From: Odontesthes bonariensis
Taxonomy: Eukaryota > Chordata > Actinopteri > Atheriniformes > Atherinopsidae
Length of the DNA: 64,000 nucleotides
Direction: 5' to 3'
Assembly (NCBI RefSeq): GCF_027942865.1
Contig: NC_134507.1
Location: 38,164,797-38,228,796 of the forward strand
In this document: one piece after another, positions 33,516 to 41,940 of the stretch
Layout of the letters: each line of letters starts with the position of its first letter
Position numbering within the stretch: position 1 is the stretch's first letter
Position numbers and translations under genes: made by a program
The notes under the pieces: generated by a model
The model's input: the letters and a program-made list of their open reading frames with translations, nothing else
Databases searched by the model: none
Told to the model about the DNA's origin: nothing

Positions 33516-34829
33516 TTATGTAATTTCTTGTGAACGGAGCTCTTCCTTCACTTCTACAGGTGAGAGGCGAGGGTGTTGAGCTCTATTCCCCGGTCGGACT
33601 CTGGGGGTCGGCCTCTGTTGCAAGGTTTTGTTAAACTTTGAGTCTCTAGGGGTTGATTGCAGAACTACATTTAAAAAAGAGACCTCATTTGGTGAATTGG
33701 AGGGGAAGACTCTGGGCTCCTCCACAGATGTACTGTCTGAGGTAGTCCCAGCTCTTCCCCTCTTCTCTGAGACTATAGGAGAATCAGAGGACAATTCTGA
33801 TGCAAGCCTCTTTGTTTGCTGGGCATCTGGGAGGGAGGCATCCTCGCTATCATCCTGTGATTGGACTTCTTCACATTCTGAACGAGCTCCGCCTTCTGCC
33901 TGCACCACCTCCTCCTCCTCCTCTCCAGAACTCTCCATTGGTGGGGGTGTAGCAGGCCCCTCCCCCTCCTCGGCCTCACCTGACTGCTGTCCACCATTCA
34001 GGGATTTTGGCGGGAAGTTTGAATTTTCCAGCCCAGCTGTTTCAAGTAGCTCGTTAACTGCCTCGGTCTGCCCTCCATTTCCTTCCCGCGTTTTTTTGGA
34101 TTTCAATTTGTTGGCAAAGGATTTTGGGCAATCTCTGAAGAGGTGGTTTGATTCTCCACAGAGATTGCACTTTCTGCCATTCGTACACTCTTCGAAGGTG
34201 TGACCGATTCCTCTACATTTGCCACAAAACACCTTCGTGCAGGCCTCCACCAGGTGCCCGTGCTCCCCACACTTGCGGCAGAGTTTGGGCTGTCCCTGGT
34301 AGTGGATGTAGCCTCTGTTTTCTCCCAAGACAATCATTGATGGGAGATGTTTCAGGCCCTGGAAGCCCTGGGGGTCTTGCCATTGTTGGATGGGGACCCT
34401 CCAGGCGCAGTTCCAGATGCCGTCAACATCCCTCACCTTCATTGCCTGGCCTTTAACAGTGCAGAATCTTCCCAACCATATACAGATATCTTCTGCGTTC
34501 ACCATTTCATTGAACATTCTGACAATTACTGTCTTCAGAGTATTGTCAGTAAGTTTCTCAACAGTAAACGCAGAAAACTGGGCTTGCACATTACCAAATC
34601 TCATCCAAAATTCCTGCAGCAAAGCTGCAGTGCGAAAACTTACATCGAAACCTTTGTTAAAAGGCAATGACAGGATGCAATTCAAATCGTCTGGCTTGAA
34701 GTTCAATATATTTTGAATTAGCTTCCGAGAGAAGTCCAATCTGGACATCTCTATATGCTTTCCTTCTTTTTCTTTAAATAAAAATCTAGCGCTGTGGTGC
34801 CTCCTCATGCCAGCATAGTTTGCCGACAT
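33516..34829 (-). CDS. Tx1 LINE ORF1: CCHC zinc-knuckle RNA-binding protein
   Basis: 437 codons starting [20 protein letters not shown]. Residues about 185-245 hold three closely spaced zinc knuckles: [28 protein letters not shown] and [14 protein letters not shown]. The C-terminal 180 residues are acidic and low in complexity ([15 protein letters not shown]). This layout fits ORF1 proteins of the Tx1/L1 group, which coat the element RNA. The upstream ATG is followed by no other in-frame start for some distance, and the stop at 33516 lies 49 bp before the ORF2 ATG. Confidence 0.85.
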   Translation of the reverse strand: MSANYAGMRRHHSARFLFKEKEGKHIEMSRLDFSRKLIQNILNFKPDDLNCILSLPFNKGFDVSFRTAALLQEFWMRFGNVQAQFSAFTVEKLTDNTLKTVIVRMFNEMVNAEDICIWLGRFCTVKGQAMKVRDVDGIWNCAWRVPIQQWQDPQGFQGLKHLPSMIVLGENRGYIHYQGQPKLCRKCGEHGHLVEACTKVFCGKCRGIGHTFEECTNGRKCNLCGESNHLFRDCPKSFANKLKSKKTREGNGGQTEAVNELLETAGLENSNFPPKSLNGGQQSGEAEEGEGPATPPPMESSGEEEEEVVQAEGGARSECEEVQSQDDSEDASLPDAQQTKRLASELSSDSPIVSEKRGRAGTTSDSTSVEEPRVFPSNSPNEVSFLNVVLQSTPRDSKFNKTLQQRPTPRVRPGNRAQHPRLSPVEVKEELRSQEIT

Positions 34830-35183
34830 GATGGAGGCACCACAAACAGTTTTTTAAATAAAATGCTTAAAAGAACAATAATAAATATCACACTAAAACC
34901 CAATAAAAGAGTAAAAAGTGGATAAAAAGGTACTAAAAAGGGATACTTACCTTCCTCCAAAAAAAAAACAAAAACGGAACAACGACACCAACCCTGTTTC
35001 AGCTGAAACTCGTTCAAAAAGCAAAAACCTGAAAAAAGGGGGTAATAAAGGAAAATTTTGACAAAGAACTGCAACTGCAAAAGAGTTGGAATACTTTCAC
35101 CACGCACAAAAAAGAACCTCCAAAGCGTGAGGATTTAATGTCGAAAAGGCATAAAATAGTCCACCCAAAGGAGGCGATCGCAG

Positions 35184-35209
35184 TCTTAGCCAAAAGGCCG
35201 AGAAGCGAT
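35184..35209 (-). pseudogene. RNU2: U2 snRNA gene, first 26 nt, cut by the Tx1 LINE
   Basis: Minus strand reads ATCGCTTCTCGGCCTTTTGG and then CTAAGA, the exact 5' end of vertebrate U2 snRNA. At nt 27, where U2 continues TCAAGTG, the LINE sequence begins. The upstream promoter element is intact. The rest of U2 was not found in the window. Because gene and LINE point the same way, the U2 promoter now faces the LINE. Confidence 0.92.
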
Positions 35210-35254
35210 AACCCTCCACTGTTTCACGTCCGAGCGCCCTTCCTGGCACAATGC

Positions 35255-35270
35255 GCACTTGTGGCGGTGC
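35255..35270 (-). promoter_or_regulatory. Presumed U2 proximal sequence element
   Basis: GCACCGCCACAAGTGC lies 46-61 bp upstream of the U2 start, matching the place and the CACCG core of the U1 and U5 elements. Confidence 0.6.
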
Positions 35271-35507
35271 TCTTTTTTTGCCTACAAAGCGTCACTTTGC
35301 ACCTCCGCCCACCCGCTGCAGTGAGCACTCTTCAGCCGTTTCAGATGGTACAACTTTGCACTCCCGCCCGCTCCACTGAGCACCATTCAAACAACAACAA
35401 TTTAGCGCTCCAGCTTTGAACATGGGCACGGTCTCAACAAATAAGGTGACTCTACTCCGAAAAGTCACTTGGCACAGCAAGAAGATTTCCTTTGCACAGA
35501 CAGAATG

Positions 35508-35626
35508 GGCTTCACCCGCAAAGGTAAAGCCTTCCAAAAATAGAAACAACTCATTAATGTTGCTCTCCACGGAAGTCTTTAGTAAAAGGCGAAAGACTTG
35601 TACGTTATGAAGAGAAACCAGAGTAC
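35508..35626 (-). ncRNA. RNU5: U5 snRNA gene
   Basis: U5 aligns exons in the spliceosome. The minus strand starts GTACTCTGGTTTCTCTTCA. It contains the invariant loop 1 segment CGCCTTTTACTAAAG and the following TTCCGTGGAGAG, then an Sm site ATTTTTGG, and ends with a hairpin from GGCTTTACC to GGGTGAAGCC. At 119 nt it is close to the usual 116. The stem-loop 1 arms covary (AAGTCTTTCG against CTAAAGACTT). The first base is G rather than the usual A. A promoter element lies 47-64 bp upstream. It is in the same orientation as, and about 300 bp upstream of, the U2 gene start. Probably functional. Confidence 0.93.
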
Positions 35627-35672
35627 GAGTATTTGACACTGCGGGAGCAGTGCATCAGGCCAGTTGGCATAG

Positions 35673-35690
35673 CCACCTTCCCCACGGTGA
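35673..35690 (-). promoter_or_regulatory. Presumed U5 proximal sequence element
   Basis: TCACCGTGGGGAAGGTGG (minus strand) lies 47-64 bp upstream of U5 and resembles the vertebrate snRNA proximal element, which often reads TCACCGTG followed by AAGTG. Confidence 0.65.
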
Positions 35691-35929
35691 GCTTTGCTTG
35701 GTTGAGACGCTGGCTCCTCGGCCGACCAGGTAGGAACAATCGGGCCCTATTCAATGGCTGCTTTGTCTTTTACTCTGTGCAAAAGACTAGGGGTCTTGAG
35801 GCTTTGTTCTGACCGCTCATTGGGTGTAGAGCTTTTTTTCAAGCAATTCTCCCAGTCGCCCAATCCCAGAGCCATCTCAAAGTGGAGTTCACTTTCACTC
35901 TCTTTTCGCAGACTAAAAGCCAGAGTTTT

Positions 35930-36008
35930 ATCTCAGAAGCTAAGCAGAGTCGGGCCTGGTTAGTACTTGGATGGGGAGACCGCCTGGGAATACCAGGTGC
36001 TGTAAGCC
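35930..36008 (+). pseudogene. 5S rRNA gene, 3' two thirds
   Basis: Starts at ATCTCAGAAGCTAAGCAGAG and runs to GGTGCTGTAAGC, then CTTTTGG. It keeps the A box, intermediate element and C box of the internal promoter, with one extra G in ATGGGGAGACC, but lacks the first 35-40 nt. Oriented opposite to the full copy at 36236, with 3' ends facing. Confidence 0.9.
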
Positions 36009-36229
36009 TTTTGGCTTCTCCAGGCACATGCAGTTTGACTGCGTCAAATGCAAAGGCAGTCCCTGTTTGACTTTTTGGAACTGCTCCTTTGTCAGGACAA
36101 AGTTAAATGTATGAGGATCAAAGGCAACCATGACCTGGGACACCTTAGCAGATCCAGGATCAGCAAGATGGATCACAGGGTGATCAACAGATGTTTCAAC
36201 AAAAGACATGCAGAGAGAAGACAAGAGAG

Positions 36230-36234
36230 AAAAA
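36230..36234 (-). terminator. Pol III T-run after the 5S gene
   Basis: Five T residues on the minus strand start two bases after the 5S 3' end (GTAAGCATTTTTC). Confidence 0.75.
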
Positions 36235-36235
36235 T

Positions 36236-36354
36236 GCTTACAGCACCTGGTATTCCCGAGCGGTCTCCCATCCAAGTACTAACCAGGCCCGACCCTGCTT
36301 GGCTTCCGAGTTCGGACGAGATCGGGCGTGTTCAGGGCGGTGTGGCCTGTCTGC
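36236..36354 (-). rRNA. 5S rRNA gene
   Basis: 119 nt on the minus strand, from GCAGACAGGCCACACCGCCC to GGTGCTGTAAGC, directly followed by a T5 Pol III stop. Internal promoter: AAGCCAAGCAGGGTC (A box, one change from AGCTAAGCAGG), GGCCTGGTTAGTACTTGG and GATGGGAGACCGC. The first 10 nt deviate from the fish consensus (GCTTACGGCC) and CGCTCGGGAA replaces CGCCTGGGAA, so it may be a variant or a decaying copy, though still near full quality. 5S RNA is part of the large ribosomal subunit. Confidence 0.88.
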
Positions 36355-36513
36355 TCAGGACAAAGTTAAATGTATGAGGATCAAAGCCAACAATGGCCTG
36401 GGACATCTCAGCAGGTCCAGTATCAGAAACATGGAGACTGAGAGCCAATAGAAACAGAGGTGTCTGCCAACCAATCAGCAGCAGCTGAAGCTGGTTAACT
36501 TCCTCGTGTCTGT

Positions 36514-36608
<95 letters not shown>

Positions 36609-36650
36609 ACAGGGTGATCGGCAGATTTTTCAACAAAAGACATGCAGGAC

Positions 36651-38155
36651 GCAGAAGTAAATATAACTCTATTTTTTTGAAGAATTGGAAAGAATTGTCC
36701 TTGTGGATAAAAATCATGTCATTAACATCCATTTCTGTGACGGAAGTTAATAATTATTTGTGTTGACAGCAGCACCGTCACTGTGATGGAGAGTGCATGA
36801 GAGCGCTATAAATAGTAGCCGAAGGATCACTATTGTCTATATCTGGGTGGTAGAACACAAACAGTTATACACATAGATTATATAAACCACCCCAGTCAGA
36901 ACATCACCTGAGATGTCTAACTTATGAGGGACATTTGTTTTTTGAGGTGTGGGAGTTAGAGGCTGCTGGGAGCTCTAACAGTCAACCAGCCACAGAGGAT
37001 GAAGCTCTGATCACTTTTTTCTCATTCTCATGAGAAAATCTCAGCAATCTCATTGCTTTACAACTTCACCGCTTGACTAGGCTCATGGATTATCTATATA
37101 CAATACATCTTCACTGTAAAGTCCAATAGCTGCCCTGACATACATACATTCGTTAACTTTACTAGGTTAATTACCATATGCACTTATGACTGATTTTTAT
37201 GAAGTAAAAGTTAGTTGCATGGTGAAAAATGCAAAAAACTTAGTGTTTAGAGTGAAGATGACTTTATTTAGAGTGAAGCTCATTCAACATTAAGTAGCAA
37301 CACAGTCTCACTCCCACTGCGCATTCAAAGAAGAAGAAGTGTGCATGCATGCGACATTCAGTCTCTCCCGCTCAGCAAAGTATATTAGGTCTATGTCAGC
37401 AACGCAGCAGTCCAGCACACAGGCCGGGGCACTGAGGGCAGCCTGCTGAGTCCACTTTTTTTAATTCTTTTGAAGAAGAATAAATAAGGTAAGTTATCAA
37501 GCAAGTATGTTTGTTAATATGTTTTAATTACTGCTCTGACAGTTAGCGTTCACTAGCTAACGTTAGCATTAGTTAGCTAGCTAACGAACCAAACAGGCAT
37601 AACGTTAGCCTGTTCAGGCCATGGTTAAGGCGAGTTTGGGCGGTTTCCCACCATAGTCCTGTGATTATCTTAAAACCTTTGAACAGTTCCAAAGCCTAAT
37701 TACTTTGAAAGTCTCACATTCGAAATGTTGTAGCATGAGTTTTCCGTTTTCCCCAAATTGACAGCGATGGCATTTTGGCCTGACTTTCAAATTTGCAAGG
37801 TGGAAATGACGGTTTTCAGTTAAGGCAGCATGAATGTGTTTGATGCAGAGAGGAGGATAAATGAGGTTCATAATGCACTGGCGCTGTCTTTCCTTGGGGA
37901 AATGGTGAAGGCTGGTGTAGTAGCATAGATGCTTTCGCATCCTATGAGTCATGACGGCCCTAATTGCACACCGCAATAAGGGTAAATAGCCATTGACTGC
38001 TGGTGGGATGGACTATATAGCCCAGTTACCTCCTCATCTCGCTCTTTTTGTGCTCCGTGCCCATATTATTTCCCAGCAGAGTGGCTGAGCTCAGGTGTCT
38101 TGCTCCGTGTGCGACACATAACCCAGTTGGTTTGAGGTGGTATTACTATTTTCAA
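36651..38155. other. No gene recognised
   Basis: No coding similarity. A cluster of GCTAACGTTAGC-type short palindromes lies at 37545-37610, and 37490 shows an AAGGTAAGTT donor-like site after an A/T-rich stretch. A minus-strand frame at 37665-37976 has no family I recognise. Confidence 0.45.
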
Positions 38156-38445
38156 AATAAATTGGCAATTGGCAACAATTTATCAAGAACCCATTTTAAA
38201 TTTGGAACTTCATACCAATATTGTTCCATATGTAGAATCTTTGTGGGGGAAAATTATGTTTGTAGATCAATGACCAAGAAAGAAGCATCTGTTTATGAAA
38301 GTAGGATAGTTTTGAGGGGATTTTTTTCAACATTATAATTACAAAGTAAAAAGAAATTTAGGCCTCCTAATTTAGGGAAAATTAAATTCGGTATGAAGTT
38401 CCAAATTGAAGATGTGTTCTTGATAAATTGTTTAAGCCAATTTAT
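38156..38445. repeat. Inverted repeat of a hAT 3' end
   Basis: 38156-38216 and 38390-38445 are imperfect inverted copies sharing TTTATCAAGAAC and TTTGGAACTTCATACC and their complements, about 55-60 bp each. The right arm is the end of the hAT coding sequence plus the start of its 3' untranslated region, so the left arm is a partial copy of that same end. Confidence 0.75.
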
Positions 38446-38640
38446 CCATAAGGTCACTGTGAGTGTTCATAATGGCCAAATGTGTTAGTCTCTCCTGCGT
38501 CATGGTGCTGCGCAGCCAGGTTTTCAGGCTGAGAAAGAGCGCTCAGATGCTGTGACAGATATGGGCAGGGCCAGGGAAAGCCTAATGATCTTCTCCACCT
38601 CTGACAGCATGGAGCGGGGTTGGTGCTGCAAGGTTTGCAG
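38434..38640 (-). pseudogene. hAT transposase C-terminal end
   Basis: The minus strand reads EVEKIIRLSLALPISVTASE, RSFSA, then after a one-base loss LKTWLRSTMTQERLTHLAIM and NTHSDLMDKLA before a stop. This is the RSFSxLK dimerisation block of hAT transposases (ZMYM/Buster-like). No N-terminal part was found; the frameshift near 38520 makes it a relic. Confidence 0.8.
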
Positions 38641-38657
38641 GATGGACCCCTTTGCAG

Positions 38658-40325
38658 GAAAGCCCTCTGTCCCCCGTCCCTACACACAACTATAAAGAAT
38701 GTGAAGGGGACAAAGGGCCTCCTCACACTGGAGGGCAAAGTTGTTCAGGTATGTTGATTTGTCTTCATCAGAAGAACACACTAATACACTCAGATAAATT
38801 ACCGTGCTTAATTGTAATTCAGAGATACAAACATTTTAGGTAGACAAAGTAATGCCTACCAGTATTTGAAATGTTTTATTACAGAAAAGCTGTTGCAATG
38901 ACATGTTTAGGTCTAATTAGATCACTAAGTGATTGAACTTGTTCTTATTTAGCTCTCAGCTGTGAAAAAGGTCCGCAGTGGGAGAGAGGAGGTCCCGCTG
39001 CGTGAGGTGAAGCTGCAGCAGGTAAGACCAGAGAACGGGAGGATTGGAGAGGAGGGACAACCTCTGTAGTTTCTAGATAAGGGAAGATAAAATAAGATGA
39101 GTTTCATATTCTGTGAGTACCTTAGTAGTCTATGGGAGTGTGCTAACTGTCTCTTTCTGCGGCGCTGGTTGTTTATATGTTTACTGTGGTCACTTGTAGG
39201 CTGCACATTACAGAGTAATCTCTGGTGCCTTTATAGTTCTGACATCTCATACTGTGTTCTGTACAGGATAAAGCTTCTGCCTCCCTCACGCTGTGGCGGG
39301 AAGCTGCAGTCCAGGAGCTGGACCTCGGCAGCCAGTGCAGGATTACCCACTTAAAGTCCAACATGGATGCAGGAGGGGACTTCCTGCACACAACACCCTA
39401 CAGCAATGTAGAAGTAAAAAGCATTCTAATTAATCTAATCTAAAAACACATTCTAATCAGAATCAGAATGAGCTTTATTTGCCAAGTCGGTAGGCACATA
39501 CAAGGAGTTGTTTTCTCTGGTTTAAACATGTAAAAGGCCACATGAAGTTTGGAGGTCTGCAGCAATTGACTCTGCAGAAAGGTCGCCAACCTTCTGCAGA
39601 GTCCATTGCTACAGACCTCCAAACCCCGCTCTGTCATTTTACGTGGCCGACCACTTGGTGGCTGAGCTGCTGGCGTTCCCAGTCGCTTCCACTTTGTTCT
39701 AACACCACTGACAGCTGACTGTGGGATATTTAGGAGCGAGGAAATGTCTCCACTGGACTTGTTGCACAGGTGGCATCCTATCATGGCACCACGCTGGAAT
39801 CCACTGAGCTCCTGAGAGCGAGCCATTCTTTCACAGATGCTTGTAGAAGCAGTCTGCATGCCGAGGGGCTTGAATTTCTACACCTGTGGCCATGGAAGTG
39901 ATGGGAACACCTGAATTTAATTATCTGGATGAGTGAGTGAATACTTTTGGCAATCTAGTGTATATTATACAGACATAAAATGGCAAATGATCTGACACAA
40001 TTGAGAAAGAGATTAAAGAAATAAACAAGGAGTAAGAAAGGGGTTTAATATCTAGCTGCAAGGTATTATGGGACATAGGTGCTGTTTGTTTTGGCAGGTG
40101 CTGATTGTGACTGATGAGGCAGCTGGAGTGGAGGTGATGGGCGTGATGGAGAGCAGCACAAGGGGGGGTGCTGGAGCTCCTCATGTCCAGCACCGAAGTC
40201 TTTTATATTTCCCAGGACTTGTGGGAGCCCTTGAAAAGGGTAAAGTCTTTCTAAATATAAGATATATTGGGAAAAAAATCATTAACATTGAGGCAGTGGA
40301 AAGACCCTGCCCTCTGGCAGAATAA
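38658..40325 (+). CDS. Four-exon gene fragment, OB-fold/RPA-like
   Basis: Exons about 38658-38748, 38953-39021, 39267-39413 and 40098-40325 with GT/AG borders and phase 0 throughout. The joined product reads LLTLEGKVVQ, LSAVKKVRSGREEVPLREVK, DKASASLTLWREAAVQELDL, ITHLKSNMDAGGDFLHTTPY, then VLIVTDEAAGVEVMGVMESS and a stop at 40325, followed by an AATAAA-like signal near 40408. The GKV..LTLWREAA..ITHLK pattern resembles an OB-fold of the replication protein A type. The 5' end is missing or unrecognised; the start given is only an acceptor. Helitrons often carry RPA-like genes and Helitron helicase sequence lies 1.6 kb downstream, but a link is inference. A Tc1 fragment sits in the third intron. 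Confidence 0.55.
39540..39960 (-). mobile_element. Tc1/mariner fragment with HTH domain
   Basis: The minus strand encodes MARSQELSGFQRGAMIGCHL, NIPQSAVSGVRTKWKRLGT and the GRPRKMTERG hook, the paired-like DNA-binding part of a fish Tc1 transposase. The DDE part is missing. The right end, GGCAATCTAGTG at 39949-39960, is a Tc1 terminal repeat followed by TA. The left end is deleted and abuts a short dispersed repeat (39458-39515, with CAGAATCAGAATGAGC). Confidence 0.82.
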
Positions 40326-40694
40326 ATTTCATATATATGTATATAGTTTACACATAGTTAATATTGTTTTATGTTCTATTTTTATTAATGACGTTTCTTT
40401 GAAAATATAATAAAAATGAATTTAAATCCAGCATTTGGCTCAGTTGTATTGCTGTGGTAATATAGTCTGTGAAGATGAAGTGAAGATAAAAACTCTCCCA
40501 ACCAAGGCTCAGCTCTGAAATATACTGACAGGAATTTCAGATGTGAGATGGTGACAGAGGGAGGACACCTGGAAGAAACCCTGGACAGAATCAGACTTCA
40601 GATTTATTCATCTATTCAATAAAGATATATTTCAGTACTCTGTTTTAACGTAACATATAACAGTACAGATGCACATGTTCATTTATTTGTCATT
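40326..40694. other. 3' flank, nothing recognised
   Basis: A/T-rich downstream sequence of the OB-fold-like fragment, with no supported feature beyond the possible AATAAA-type signal. Confidence 0.4.
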
Positions 40695-41240
40695 TCAGTT
40701 CAGTTTTATTAACACAGACACAATTAAAAGAAGTAGCTTAGCTAAGGAATCCTACAAAATGCACCGTAACTTCTGTTCAATCCCGAGCACGCACAGAACT
40801 GTGGGAAGAAAAAACTGAGTTTTAACAGGAAGAAACCTCCATCAGAACCAGAACCAGGAAGGGCGGCCATCTGCCTGGAGCAGCTGGGGCTGAGAGGACA
40901 GAAAAGAGGGGACAACAAGCAGCGTAACACCAGGCCAGGGACACCTGCTGAGAGAGAGAAACAAGTTAATGACAACAATGATGTCACATGTACATGGAGA
41001 GGAGAGGTGCATCATGGGAGCTCCCCCAGCAGGCTGGGCCTATAGCAGCAGAACTATGGGATGTTTCAGGCTCAGCTGAGCCATCCCTAACTATAAGCTT
41101 CATCAGAAAGGAAAGTTTTAAGCCTGATCTTAAAAGTAGAGAGGGTGTCTGCTTCCTGACGCCAAACTGGCAGCTGGTTCCACAGAGAGGGGCCTGATAA
41201 CGGAAGGCTCTGCTCTGCCGTTTACACAAAAGGGGGAGAT
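40695..41240 (-). mobile_element. L2 LINE 3' fragment
   Basis: Matches the 3' part of L2 copy 3: AGGAAGAAACCTCCATCAGA and GGACAGAAAAGAGGGG in the 3' untranslated region, and a coding end reading RAFRYQAPL and KLSFLMKLIV in damaged frames. 5'-truncated, with a short internal loss at about 41160. Dead copy. Confidence 0.75.
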
Positions 41241-41940
41241 TAACATTATGCAGGACAGGTCCGATCCCTCGGTCAGTATATAGCTCATGCAAATTTGACT
41301 GTATCCATTGAACTTATGATAGAATCATGCACCGTATTAGTCATTTTGGGGAACTCTGATTAAAGTTTTAATAATGTCTCTTGCTGAGATTACATTTTAT
41401 AACATTTAAGTCTAACACACCATGTTATTGTGATAAAATTAAAGGTTACGACTCTTAAATAACAGCTACAACAGCTACAAGAGGTCCAGGTTACACATAT
41501 AACAGGGCGAAAATTGACAGGATTTCAGGTGAAAAACACTTTGAAAGATGGAAGTTGTAATAATCCTAAACCTGTCACTTGATTTCATTGTAAGTCACAA
41601 ATTTGTTTTGTACTATTAACAAAATTTCAACAAACTTCTATAACTGCTTAACTTTAAAAATTTCACAAAAATGTGCACAGTCGTCACTTGACGGATAAAC
41701 ATACATTTATATTTATATCTAAATATCTGTTGTTGTAATATAATGTAAATGTAATATAAATATCTCAAGTGTTTCCAGTTAAAGCGAGTCTGCCATGTCA
41801 GCAGAAAGTATTACCTTATTGCTGAATATACTGTCCTGTTCCTGTGGGCAGTGTCAGTGATTGACAGATAAAGCAGCCAATCAGCACATGATGTTCACTG
41901 CAGGGCAGCTGCTTACTCGTGTGTACAGTATCTGACTAAA
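41241..41940. other. No gene recognised
   Basis: A/T-rich sequence between an L2 fragment and Helitron coding sequence. An isolated octamer ATGCAAAT at about 41285 has no RNA gene beside it. Confidence 0.4.

Larger units (their letters stand above)
22504..35183 (-). mobile_element. Tx1-clade LINE (U2-inserted, Keno-like), split by a gypsy element
   Basis: A minus-strand LINE with a 5' untranslated region (34830-35183), ORF1 (33516-34829) and ORF2 (31018-33466, resuming at 23090 and running to 22504). It is split by the gypsy element at 23091-31017. Its 5' end abuts exactly nt 26 of a U2 snRNA gene in the same orientation. Tx1-clade families with fixed targets are known, and Keno is the one described from U2 genes. 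The 3' end is missing or cut at the hAT MITE, so the 3' U2 junction cannot be checked. Apart from the insertions the ORFs are open, so the copy is fairly young. Confidence 0.85.
36093..36650 (+). repeat. Duplicated 5S flank
   Basis: 36093-36215 and 36355-36650 are two copies of the same flank (GACAAAGTTAAATGTATGAG, ACAGGGTGATC, TTTCAACAAAAGACATGCAG). The second is enlarged by about 150 bp, including the TG microsatellite at about 36506-36607. The full 5S gene lies between the copies. Confidence 0.8.

Noticed and set aside
33628-34203. 191-codon plus-strand frame
   Set aside because: Antisense shadow of the acidic C-terminal region of the Tx1 ORF1.
35690-35929. Possible U4 or U11 snRNA next to U5 (AGCTTTGC near 35689)
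   Set aside because: Only eight bases agree with U4; the rest of U4 or U11 is absent on both strands.
37545-37610. GCTAACGTTAGC palindromes as an operator or origin
   Set aside because: Short simple inverted repeats of this kind are common in fish DNA; nothing else supports a regulatory site.
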